Positions 45,711-53,809 of a stretch of 64,000 nucleotides of DNA are shown in pieces. The notes under the pieces are model-generated. The model had not been told where the DNA came from. It saw nothing but the letters and a program-made list of their open reading frames with translations, and did no database searches. Source of the DNA: Prochlorococcus marinus XMU1411 (lineage in GTDB: Bacteria > Cyanobacteriota > Cyanobacteriia > PCC-6307 > Cyanobiaceae); assembly GCF_017696075.1 (NCBI RefSeq), contig NZ_JAAORI010000003.1, positions 124,001-188,000 on the forward strand, in the 5' to 3' direction. How positions within the stretch are numbered: position 1 is the first letter of the stretch; each line of letters begins with the position of its first letter. A program made the position numbers and the translations under genes.

Positions 45711-46148
45711 TCAACTTTCTCTTAGAACCATTTTTTCAGCAAGAGAAAATTCTTTGGTTAAACGCTCTTTTAGTTTATCTGGTAAAGGTCTACTTGCAAA
45801 GTTTTTGTAATGACCTGCCATAGCATTTAATGCTGTTTGCATTGTGGTAAATGATTGCGTTTTGTTCACCATCCCTCTATTTCTATATCTAGAAATATAG
45901 TCAGTTATTAGTGTAAGAGCCTCACTTCTTACTTCATCTTTATTTGGAGAATCTTTTGGAGTATCAACAGCTGTTTGTAATGTTTTAACAACTGAAATTG
46001 TATCCTTTGTATAGTCACCTGTCATAGCAGTTTTTGCAGCTATGGAAGGGGAACTAAAAAGTGTAAAAACAACAATTAAGGATATTGCAAAAGATATAGC
46101 TTTGGTAAGATTCTTAAAAAATAATTTTGATGTCCATTTCAGTAACAT
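45711..46148 (-). CDS. psb27: Photosystem II assembly protein Psb27, without lipidation cysteine
   Basis: The 145-residue protein matches Psb27 across the mature region: GDYTKDTISVVKTLQTAVD, TLITDYISRYRNRGMVNKTQ, SFTTMQTALNAMAGHYKNFA and ARPLPDKLKERL-type ending. Psb27 holds CP43 and PSII intermediates during repair. Cyanobacterial Psb27 is normally a lipoprotein, yet this protein has no cysteine at all; instead it has a signal peptide (about 15-38) ending in a SIAA-type signal peptidase I site. So it should be soluble in the lumen. 26 bases from proS, same strand. Confidence 0.88.
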   Translation of the reverse strand: MLLKWTSKLFFKNLTKAISFAISLIVVFTLFSSPSIAAKTAMTGDYTKDTISVVKTLQTAVDTPKDSPNKDEVRSEALTLITDYISRYRNRGMVNKTQSFTTMQTALNAMAGHYKNFASRPLPDKLKERLTKEFSLAEKMVLRES

Positions 46149-46174
46149 AACTTAGCTCCCAAAAAAAATAAGCC

Positions 46175-47977
46175 TCAAGACTTTTTATTGTACATTATTT
46201 CAGATTCGGAAATAAATGTTTCTAACAATTTATCAGTACTAATTTTAAGCTTAGTATTATTTGTTCTGCATAAAAGTTCTACTTCTTTATTAATAGAGTC
46301 TCTGCCAATAATTATCTGAAAAGGAATACCAATTAATTCCGCATCTTTAAATTTCACTCCAGCTCTATCGTTTCTATCATCAAGAAGGACATCAATTTTA
46401 TTAATTAAAAAGTTGTTATAGATTTGCTCAGTAAGATCACTTTGAATGGGATCTTTTAGGTTTGTTGGGATAATAATAACTTCAAAAGGAGAAATCTGGA
46501 TAGGCCAACAAATTCCTTTTTGATCATGATTCTGTTCGATAGCAGCTTGAGCTATTCTTGTTACTCCAATGCCATAACAACCCATCCATAAATTTTTTAA
46601 CTGACCATCCTTATCAGAGAACTTTGCATTTAATTTTTCACTATATTTCTGACCTAGTTGGAAAATATGTCCAATCTCGATACCTTTTTTTTCTTTAAGT
46701 TCCTCATTACTATCAATATCTATTTTATCTCCTTTTTTGGCATTTCTGATATCCCCAATTAGATAATCTTTCGGAGCAAAAGAGAATTCTTGAAAAACTT
46801 TATGGAAATTAACTTTATTCCCACCACTTATAAAGTTTGAGAGGTTATTTGCAGAATGGTCAATTATTCTGGTCCATTTTTTATCCCAATTAGAACTAGC
46901 TTTAATAGTTTTATTATCTAAATCTGGTCCGATAAAACCTAAAGGAAAATCAACTAAATTTTTTTCGATGGTACTTTTATCTTCAATCTTCTTAAGATTA
47001 AGGAGATTGAAATTATGTAGTTTATTTAATAAGTTAAAAAGCTTTACTTCATTAATATGCTGATCACCTCTTATGCATGCAAGAATTGGAACCTCAAATT
47101 TACCTTCGAACTGTGCTAGGAACACTACTACTTTAATAATCTGACTAGGGTCTAAATTATTATTTTCGCAAACATCGAGGATCGTTTTTTGTCGCGGTGT
47201 TTCCAACCACCCTGAAATATTATCTTTTAGTGGAATAGGTTGAGAGGGTAGAGAAACAGCTTTTTCAATATTTGCAGCATAAGAACCGCTTTGAGTAAAC
47301 AAAATGGAATCTTCCCCAGCATCAGCAGTAACCATGAATTCTTTAGAGGAGGCACCTCCAATCGCTCCACTATCAGCTTCAACCCCTACTGTTTGAAGTC
47401 CACAAGATTTAAAAATATTTTCATAAGCATTGCCCACTTTCTCATAGAAAGAAGCTAGATCGTTTTCTGAAGAATGAAAAGAATAACCATCTTTCATTAT
47501 AAATTCCCTACTTCTCATCAATCCAAACCTTGGCCTTATTTCATCTCTAAATTTTGTCTGAATTTGATAAAAACATTGAGGCAATTGCTTATAGGAATTG
47601 ATGGTCTCTGAAGCAATACTAGTGATTACCTCTTCGTGAGTTGGAGCCAAACCAAATTCTTTACCTTGTCTATCTTTGAGATTAAACATTATTCCTTCCC
47701 CTGCAGTATATCCTTCCCATCTTTCACTTTTTTTCCATAAATCTGCAGGATGAAGTTGGGGTAATAGTAATTTTGTACAACCAATACTATTAAGTTCTCT
47801 CTCTATTATTGCGGATATTTTTTCAATAACTCTAAGCATTATTGGCATGTATGCATAAATACCACTGTTAACTCTTCGAATATACCCTGCTTTTAAAAGT
47901 AATTGATGTGAAATAATCTCAGCTTCAGAAGGTGTGTCACGAAGTGTCCCCAGAGGAAATGAGGTTGTCACGCGCAT
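46175..47977 (-). CDS. proS: Prolyl-tRNA synthetase
   Basis: This 600-residue class II synthetase (bacterial type with insertion domain) has motif 1 in LKAGYIRRVNSGIYAYMPIM, motif 2 with FRDEIRPRFGLMRSREFIMKD and motif 3 with WMGCYGIGVTR. The editing domain lies between motifs 2 and 3 (about 230-380). It charges tRNA-Pro. Upstream is a 174-base gap to the divergent HTH gene holding a small dyad AACTTC/GAAGTT (48084-48104). Confidence 0.96.
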   Translation of the reverse strand: MRVTTSFPLGTLRDTPSEAEIISHQLLLKAGYIRRVNSGIYAYMPIMLRVIEKISAIIERELNSIGCTKLLLPQLHPADLWKKSERWEGYTAGEGIMFNLKDRQGKEFGLAPTHEEVITSIASETINSYKQLPQCFYQIQTKFRDEIRPRFGLMRSREFIMKDGYSFHSSENDLASFYEKVGNAYENIFKSCGLQTVGVEADSGAIGGASSKEFMVTADAGEDSILFTQSGSYAANIEKAVSLPSQPIPLKDNISGWLETPRQKTILDVCENNNLDPSQIIKVVVFLAQFEGKFEVPILACIRGDQHINEVKLFNLLNKLHNFNLLNLKKIEDKSTIEKNLVDFPLGFIGPDLDNKTIKASSNWDKKWTRIIDHSANNLSNFISGGNKVNFHKVFQEFSFAPKDYLIGDIRNAKKGDKIDIDSNEELKEKKGIEIGHIFQLGQKYSEKLNAKFSDKDGQLKNLWMGCYGIGVTRIAQAAIEQNHDQKGICWPIQISPFEVIIIPTNLKDPIQSDLTEQIYNNFLINKIDVLLDDRNDRAGVKFKDAELIGIPFQIIIGRDSINKEVELLCRTNNTKLKISTDKLLETFISESEIMYNKKS

Positions 47978-48151
47978 ACAAAAAAGTCCTTATTAATACT
48001 TAATTTTATCAATTAAGATGAAAAAAGAATTTAAAGTGTCTTGAGTCCCTCAACGCGGCTAGTCTAAAAATATTCTTTCTGCTAACTTCTTCAGTAATGA
48101 AGTTCAAACTCTTTTAAAAATTTATTATTACTAAAACATTTTCTTAAGTTT

Positions 48152-48502
48152 ATGGAAAATATAGATTCCAATATTTCAAGTGAAGAGGAATTAGTAGGTA
48201 TTGATGAAGTTCAAAAATTCCTAAACAGATCTAGAGCTTCTGTCTACAGGTATACAAATACAGATTTAAGAAATCTAAACCCTAGCTTTAATCCGAGGAA
48301 ATTAAATCCTGAATTTAGAACTGATCAAAAAGACCCGTTAAAATTCCATCCTAATGAAGTTGCGAGATTTGCAAAAGATATTCTAAGAATTAAAGAAGTA
48401 ACTGTTGAGGTCTTTAATACACCGTCCTCTGCTGCTCAAAATATACTGGTACAAATATTAGACGAATTAAAATCTATTAGGACTTTACTAGAAAATAAGT
48501 AA
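48152..48502 (+). CDS. Small excisionase/MerR-like HTH protein, unknown
   Basis: The 116-residue protein has an N-terminal segment LVGIDEVQKFLNRSRASVYR (about 14-33), which reads as a winged-helix excisionase-type DNA-binding motif. A Pro/Asn-rich linker and a C-terminal amphipathic helix (ILVQILDELKSIRTLLENK) follow, which may dimerise. No partner recombinase is adjacent. ATG start. I do not recognise a named family; a regulator is more likely than a mobile-element excisionase because nothing mobile flanks it. Confidence 0.62.
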   Translation: MENIDSNISSEEELVGIDEVQKFLNRSRASVYRYTNTDLRNLNPSFNPRKLNPEFRTDQKDPLKFHPNEVARFAKDILRIKEVTVEVFNTPSSAAQNILVQILDELKSIRTLLENK

Positions 48503-48598
48503 TTAAAAAGTTACCAATTAATATTTTGATTTATTGACATTTTGAATGTAAAATAATCATGTTTAATTATCTCATTAATCTTTACCAATTAAGAGTTC

Positions 48599-48853
48599 TT
48601 GAGTTACACGAAATCAAAGCAGTTTATTCAAAGTAAATCAAGCGAAGAATCTTCTCTTGTTTCTGCTCGAAGTGATTTTGCAAGAGATGATGATGACCCC
48701 TTAAGTATAAGGAGTTTATCTATAACATCTTTAGGTATTATTTTTGCCTTTTTGACAATTTTATTACCTTCAATAAGCGTTTTAATTGGCAGACCTTTAA
48801 CTCAAGGAAACGAGATAATTCATAATCACGATTTTAAAAAAGATGGACCTTAG
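48599..48853 (+). CDS. Small single-helix membrane protein, unknown
   Basis: The 84-residue protein has a charged N-terminus (1-37, with RDDDDP), one membrane helix (about 41-63; SITSLGIIFAFLTILLPSIS) and a short His/Asn tail. The start is a TTG at 48599-48601; no ATG is in range. The last 11 bases overlap the start of the pyrophosphatase gene, suggesting translational coupling. No known domain. Confidence 0.58.
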   Translation: MSYTKSKQFIQSKSSEESSLVSARSDFARDDDDPLSIRSLSITSLGIIFAFLTILLPSISVLIGRPLTQGNEIIHNHDFKKDGP

Positions 48854-49397
48854 TTCAATACCTCCATCTCCAATGAAGGGAATTGTAAATATTGTTGTTG
48901 AAATACCTGCAGGGAGTAGGAATAAATACGAATATTGCTCTGATGCAGGAATAATGGCTTTAGACAGAGTATTGCATTCTTCAGTGAGGTACCCTTTTGA
49001 TTATGGTTTTATCCCAAACACCCTAGCTGATGATGGAGCTCCTCTTGATGCAATGGTGATAATGGACGAGCCTACTTTTGCTGGTTGTCTTATAAAAGCT
49101 AGACCTATTGGAGTTTTGGATATGCATGATTGTGGTGCTTATGATGGAAAACTTTTATGTGTGCCTATGGCGAATCCTAGGCAGGCTAATATATTGAGTA
49201 TTAATCAAATTGCCCCTAATCAGCTTGAGGATGTTGCTGAATTTTTTAGAACAAGTAAAGGACTTGATGGAAGAACAGTTCAAATAGATGGTTGGAGGGA
49301 TTTTGACGTGGTTGAAAGTTTATTGAAAAGTTGTATACCTTTAAAAAAGAAAAACTTTAAAGTACTTAAGAAATCAAAAATTAGTAAATTAAATTGA
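48843..49397 (+). CDS. ppa: Family I inorganic pyrophosphatase paralogue with altered active site
   Basis: The 184-residue protein has the cyanobacterial family I sequence (VVEIPAGSRNKYE, DYGFIPNTLADDG, HDCGAYDGKLLCVP). Two standard catalytic positions have changed. The metal triad D-x-D-x-x-D reads DGAPLD, with Ala66 for the middle Asp, and the C-terminal Tyr-Lys pair reads Ser138-Lys139. E20, K28, E30, R42, Y54, D64, D69, D96, D101 and K103 remain. Activity is expected to be low or absent. It lies between the small membrane protein and an ArsC-like gene, with overlaps on both sides. A structural or binding role is possible. Confidence 0.88.
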   Translation: MDLSSIPPSPMKGIVNIVVEIPAGSRNKYEYCSDAGIMALDRVLHSSVRYPFDYGFIPNTLADDGAPLDAMVIMDEPTFAGCLIKARPIGVLDMHDCGAYDGKLLCVPMANPRQANILSINQIAPNQLEDVAEFFRTSKGLDGRTVQIDGWRDFDVVESLLKSCIPLKKKNFKVLKKSKISKLN

Positions 49398-49750
49398 AAA
49401 AAATAATTTTTTATAGTTATTTAAAATGCTCTACTTGTCGAAAAGCTGCAAAGTGGCTTAAAAGCAAAGATTTAGAATTCCAGTTAATTGATATTGTAAA
49501 AGAACCACCACTTGTTAATTATTTAAATCTAGCCTTAGAACAATACCCCGAAGATAAGAAAAGGATTTTCAATACAAGAGGTAAAGTCTTTAAAGCTCTT
49601 AATCTTGATATTTATGGTTTATCAAGGGAAGAAATTATTCAACTTCTTTTAAGTGATGGAAAATTAATAAAAAGACCATTTTTGATTTACGAAGGAAAAA
49701 AAGTAATATTAGGTTTTAACGAAAGTGAATATGCCAAACAATTCTTATAA
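49394..49750 (+). CDS. ArsC/Spx-family thioredoxin-fold protein
   Basis: The 118-residue protein has a thioredoxin-like start KCSTCRKAAKWLKSKDLEFQ with a CxxC at the N-end of helix 1, then IDIVKEPP and IKRPFLIYEGKKVILGF, the usual ArsC/Spx cis-Pro region. Could be arsenate reductase-like or a redox regulator; the CSTC pair favours a redox role as in Spx/YffB. It starts with a TTG at 49394-49396 embedded in the ppa stop (4-base overlap). Confidence 0.83.
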   Translation: MKKIIFYSYLKCSTCRKAAKWLKSKDLEFQLIDIVKEPPLVNYLNLALEQYPEDKKRIFNTRGKVFKALNLDIYGLSREEIIQLLLSDGKLIKRPFLIYEGKKVILGFNESEYAKQFL

Positions 49751-49779
49751 GTTTAAAAAATCAAGACTTCATTAATTTT

Positions 49780-50439
49780 ATGCCTATTTATATTAAAAGT
49801 TTTTTAAAAGAATGGGGTTTACTAATTCTATTAACTTTTTTTGTTTCTTCTTGTAGATCATTTTTCGCAGAACCACGTTATATTCCTTCTGGTTCAATGC
49901 TCCCAGAATTACAAATAAACGATAGGTTAATTATTGAAAAATTTTCACTAAGAAACTCTTTACCAAAAAGAGGAGATATCGTTGTTTTTAATTCACCTTA
50001 CTCTTTTGACGAAAAATTAATTTCATCAAGATCTAAGCCTTTACCCAAAAAAAGATATTGTTTTTTTATGAGTTTTCCTCCAATGTCTTTTATTCCTGGT
50101 TTGAGGGATCAAGCTTGCGATGCATATATTAAAAGAGTTGTGGCACTTCCAGGGGAAATTGTCAGTGTAAACAATAACGGTGAATTAATAATAAATAATA
50201 AATTGATTTCTGAACCCTATGTCTCTTATAAGTGCTCATTATCCCTCTTTAATAAATGTGGTGAATTTGAAAATATAAAAGTGCCAGAAGATCATTTTTT
50301 AGTTTTAGGTGATAATAGGGCAAATAGCTGGGATGGAAGATATTGGCCTGGAAGTAAATTTCTTCATAAAAAAGAGATAATTGGTAAAGCATATTTCAGA
50401 TTTTGGCCTCTTAGTCAAGTTGGCTTTTTCAGTAAATAA
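49780..50439 (+). CDS. lepB: Signal peptidase I
   Basis: The 219-residue protein has one N-terminal membrane helix (about 10-25). The catalytic Ser39 is in IPSGSMLPEL and the general-base Lys118 in YIKRVVALPGE. The C-terminal signature GDNRANSWDGRYWG-type motif is complete. It cleaves Sec and Tat signal peptides at the membrane surface; clients here should include petA, psaF and the cysteine-free Psb27. 29 bases after the ArsC-like gene on the same strand. Confidence 0.94.
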   Translation: MPIYIKSFLKEWGLLILLTFFVSSCRSFFAEPRYIPSGSMLPELQINDRLIIEKFSLRNSLPKRGDIVVFNSPYSFDEKLISSRSKPLPKKRYCFFMSFPPMSFIPGLRDQACDAYIKRVVALPGEIVSVNNNGELIINNKLISEPYVSYKCSLSLFNKCGEFENIKVPEDHFLVLGDNRANSWDGRYWPGSKFLHKKEIIGKAYFRFWPLSQVGFFSK

Positions 50440-50490
50440 AGCCTTTTTTGACTCTGACTTGATCAAAATAAATTTTTAACAAGGCTTATT

Positions 50491-51819
50491 TTAAAGTGCT
50501 CCTGAAGCAGTTGAATCAAGTATCCCCCCAAGGTGTGTTGTAATGTTAAGAGCGCTAATCACAGGGGGCTTATTGGGATCCTTAAAAAGGTCAATTATAG
50601 TTATGCCGCCATTGCCCTGTTTTATCATCCAAATATTTGAATAATTAATCCCAAGGATTTTGCAAATTAGAGTTTTATTGACTGCATCATGAGCAACCAG
50701 AAGGCTAAGATCATTATCCTTTTGAGATAAACAAATCTTGCCAAAAGCTTCTATAGACCTTTCTGATACATCTTTTATAGATTCACCTTCAGGCATTATT
50801 ACTTCTTCTGGTTTATCATGCCAATTTTTTAATAAAACGGGCCACTGTTCTCTGATTTCTGCTTCCAGTTTACCCTCCCATAATCCATGACTAATTTCTA
50901 CAAGTGAATCTATTCTTTCTATTTTTAAATCTTTTCTATTTTGAAGGATTATTTGTGCGGTCTCATAAGGCCGATGCATTGAACTTGAAAATGCCTTATT
51001 GAAAGAAATATTTCTCAAATATTCAAAAGTCTTTCTAGCTTGGTCTTTCCCGTTTTCATTTAAAGGAATATCAATTTGCCCTTGAAATCTACCTTCTTTG
51101 TTCCAGTTAGTTTCACCATGCCTTATTAGAAATATTCTGGAATCTCCAATTTGATTTGGAATATTTTTATTCAGATGGGAAGTTTGATTTAAGCATTCAA
51201 TTTGGGTCTTAAAAGAGTTATCCTCCCTTGATATATTGAGTATCGATAAAGAGGCATTTTCTAATCTTATTTTCCTAAAACCTTGCTTAGGCTTTCCTAA
51301 TAGCGAGAGGATTAAACATCTGAGAATAGCATTATGTCCTACAACTAAAATATTTGCATCATCTTTGTCTAGATAAATTTTTAAAATATCTTCTACAAAA
51401 TTTGTTGCTTGAAAAAATAACTCTTGAATTGGTTTATAAGTTTTATTGTCTTTTCTTTTTAAGATTAGATTTTCTGGATCACTTTTCCATATAGGGTAAA
51501 TTTCTGGAAATTTCTTTTTTATTTCATCAATTTTTAGACCAGACCATTCACTAAGATCTACCTCTAGCAAATTATCATCGAATACAATATCTTGTTCTTT
51601 ATTGAAGGTCTTTTTAATTGTTTTTGCAGTCTCTGCCGCTCTCACAAGTGGAGAGGAATAGATTTTATCGAAGTTTATTTTTGATAATGCTTTTCCTGCT
51701 TTTCGGGCTTGTTTGTATCCTTCATCAGTTAATAATGAATCGTCTGTTCTTCCTTGAATTAATCCTTTTGCATTGAAACTGCTTAGTCCGTGCCTAACTA
51801 AAACTAATCTTATAGCCAT
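50491..51819 (-). CDS. Double histidine-phosphatase (phosphoglycerate mutase-like) protein
   Basis: The 442-residue protein has two complete histidine-phosphatase domains. The first has LVRHGLSSFNAKG (about 6-18) and VVGHNAILRCL. The second has IRHGETNWNKEGRFQGQID (about 232-250) and LLVAHDAVNKTLI. Both catalytic His pairs are present. Single-domain members act on phosphoglycerate, sugar phosphates or other esters, so the substrate is unclear. Divergent from the CPBP protease gene. Confidence 0.85.
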   Translation of the reverse strand: MAIRLVLVRHGLSSFNAKGLIQGRTDDSLLTDEGYKQARKAGKALSKINFDKIYSSPLVRAAETAKTIKKTFNKEQDIVFDDNLLEVDLSEWSGLKIDEIKKKFPEIYPIWKSDPENLILKRKDNKTYKPIQELFFQATNFVEDILKIYLDKDDANILVVGHNAILRCLILSLLGKPKQGFRKIRLENASLSILNISREDNSFKTQIECLNQTSHLNKNIPNQIGDSRIFLIRHGETNWNKEGRFQGQIDIPLNENGKDQARKTFEYLRNISFNKAFSSSMHRPYETAQIILQNRKDLKIERIDSLVEISHGLWEGKLEAEIREQWPVLLKNWHDKPEEVIMPEGESIKDVSERSIEAFGKICLSQKDNDLSLLVAHDAVNKTLICKILGINYSNIWMIKQGNGGITIIDLFKDPNKPPVISALNITTHLGGILDSTASGAL

Positions 51820-51935
51820 TATATAAATTTGAAAATTAAGATAATTTAATCATCTCATGGCGTGATTAAAATAGATACATAAATATAAGGAAATTCAATG
51901 ATAACTAACTTTAGTTTTCAAGAATATAATAAGTT

Positions 51936-53297
51936 ATGATCTTTAAAAATAGTTCTAAGTCAAAACTCACTTTAGCTTTTATTTCTATCGTCATAACTTT
52001 TTTTGTATGGCAACAAGGCTTAAGAGATAGTTTAAATAGACCATCTGTTTCATTTGATATTAGTCAAAAAGAGCAAGAAATTGCTGAATTATCTGTCCAA
52101 TCAATACCTGTAAATCTTAAAAAATTTTTTATCATTGATGATCCTGTTGATCAAATTAATAAATCACTCTCTGATGTCTCATTTGAAGAGCTAACAGAAA
52201 GAAATAAATTAATTCGAATAATCACTTCAGAATCAAATGATTCCTTAATTTATGAAAATATATCCAAAGATTTTAAAGATAAAAACTTTAAATTTCTGAT
52301 TGATGAGATAGAAAAAAAATCTAATAATAACTCATATAAAGCAAATTCTGATAAATTTGATTTATTTAAAGGTGATAGATTTTTATATCACCTTTTAAGC
52401 AGGAAATTTGATTTTGACGATAGTGAATTAATAACAAAATCATTTTCAAGAAAAATGTTTTTTAAAATATTAGCCATAAGGCTAATTCCACTTTTAACAA
52501 TACTTATTGGCTCTATTCTGGCTTTAAAAATATTATGGAAAACCATATCTTTGAAAAAGTTTGGTTGGAAAGAAATTAAATCTTTAGATTTAGAATTAAT
52601 AGATATGGTTTTATTAATTGCAGGTGGATTTGTTGTTTTAGGAGAAGTGGTATCACCTTTATTTTCTATCAGTTTGGTTGAACTTTTTTCTAAAAATATC
52701 TCTAATGAATTGTCTCAATCTTTAAAAATTTTCTTTGGATATATTTTTATGGCTATTCCGCCATTATGGATAGTTTTTTATCAAATTAAATCCTTGAATG
52801 GTGAATTTTCTTTTAAAAAGGATTATTTGCAGTTCAATTTCTTGCCAATAAAATATGCAATTTTTCAGGGAATTATAGGTTGGTTAACAATTGTTCCTTT
52901 TGTTTTATTGATCTCTTTAATTATGAATAGTCTGATCGATAATCAGAATGGTAGTAACCCCTTGCTGGAAATTGTTCTTAATAATAATAATTACTTATCA
53001 TTTTTTCTATTACTTGTAACAACAACTCTATTAGCTCCTCTATTTGAAGAGATTATATTTCGCGGTATTTTACTGCCAACTCTTTCAAGAGATTTTGGAG
53101 TAATTTCGGGCATCATAGTTTCAGCTTTTATCTTTGCATTAGCCCATTTAAGTTTGGGAGAAATGCCGCCATTATTTGTTCTAGGGATTGGATTAGCAAT
53201 TACAAGAATTGCTTCAGGGAGTTTGTTTTCATCAGTGATTATGCATTCTTTATGGAATGGATTGACTTTCTTAAATTTGTTCCTATTGAGGACATAA
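51936..53297 (+). CDS. CPBP (CAAX/Abi) family membrane protease
   Basis: The 453-residue protein has one N-terminal helix, a long extracytoplasmic or lumenal segment (about 30-170) and a bundle of C-terminal helices. The CPBP motif APLFEEIIFRGILLP gives the catalytic Glu-Glu and Arg, and AFIFALAHLSLG and VIMHSLWNG give the His ligands. The family cleaves membrane or prenylated peptides. ATG start at 51936; 84 bases before the FtsL-like gene. Substrate unknown. Confidence 0.83.
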   Translation: MIFKNSSKSKLTLAFISIVITFFVWQQGLRDSLNRPSVSFDISQKEQEIAELSVQSIPVNLKKFFIIDDPVDQINKSLSDVSFEELTERNKLIRIITSESNDSLIYENISKDFKDKNFKFLIDEIEKKSNNNSYKANSDKFDLFKGDRFLYHLLSRKFDFDDSELITKSFSRKMFFKILAIRLIPLLTILIGSILALKILWKTISLKKFGWKEIKSLDLELIDMVLLIAGGFVVLGEVVSPLFSISLVELFSKNISNELSQSLKIFFGYIFMAIPPLWIVFYQIKSLNGEFSFKKDYLQFNFLPIKYAIFQGIIGWLTIVPFVLLISLIMNSLIDNQNGSNPLLEIVLNNNNYLSFFLLLVTTTLLAPLFEEIIFRGILLPTLSRDFGVISGIIVSAFIFALAHLSLGEMPPLFVLGIGLAITRIASGSLFSSVIMHSLWNGLTFLNLFLLRT

Positions 53298-53380
53298 AGA
53301 ATTTAATTTTTACTTGCGAATCAAACAAAAAGATGTTTATTTAATTAATAACACTTCTTTTATTTAAAAATAAATCATAG

Positions 53381-53809
53381 ATGAAACCTTATGGGAATCA
53401 ACTTAATTTAAAAAAAAAAGTTTCATATGAAAGTAAAAAAAACTCTGGAAAAATATCTATAATTAATTTCAAATTAATACATCAAATTTTCGACACCATT
53501 AATATCACTCTTTTGGTATTAATTTTCATCTTTTTGTTCTTGTCTTTTAATAGTCAAAGAAAATGGTCAAATACATATAAAAACTTATCTAAAACAAGAG
53601 CTTTCAATAATAATCTTATTGATTATATTTCCAAAATTGAGGAACTTTATATTAGTGAACTTGAGTCTATTAATACTTATACAAAAACTAAACCTAAAGA
53701 TTTAATCTATCTAGATAAACTTCAAGAAAAAAAAGAAAGTTTATTTAAGAAAAATTTAAGTAGTTTCATTGAAGGTTTTGTTGATAGCAAATATCAAAGG
53801 GGATATTGA
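53381..53809 (+). CDS. FtsL-like bitopic protein upstream of ftsI
   Basis: The 142-residue protein has a basic cytoplasmic N-terminus (1-36), one membrane helix (about 39-56; TINITLLVLIFIFLFLSF) and an external helical segment rich in Leu/Ile/Lys heptads (KNLSKTRAFNNNLIDYISKI, EELYISELESI). This size, topology and placement directly before ftsI are those of FtsL in other bacteria, where sequence is poorly conserved. Its stop overlaps the ftsI start. The identification as FtsL is inference from topology and synteny, not from a sequence match. Confidence 0.6.
   Translation: MKPYGNQLNLKKKVSYESKKNSGKISIINFKLIHQIFDTINITLLVLIFIFLFLSFNSQRKWSNTYKNLSKTRAFNNNLIDYISKIEELYISELESINTYTKTKPKDLIYLDKLQEKKESLFKKNLSSFIEGFVDSKYQRGY

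Noticed and set aside
50439-50487. AAGCC/GGCTT arms between lepB and the double phosphatase, as a terminator
   Set aside because: Only five pairs with a loop near 40 bases, and the T-run lies in the wrong place.
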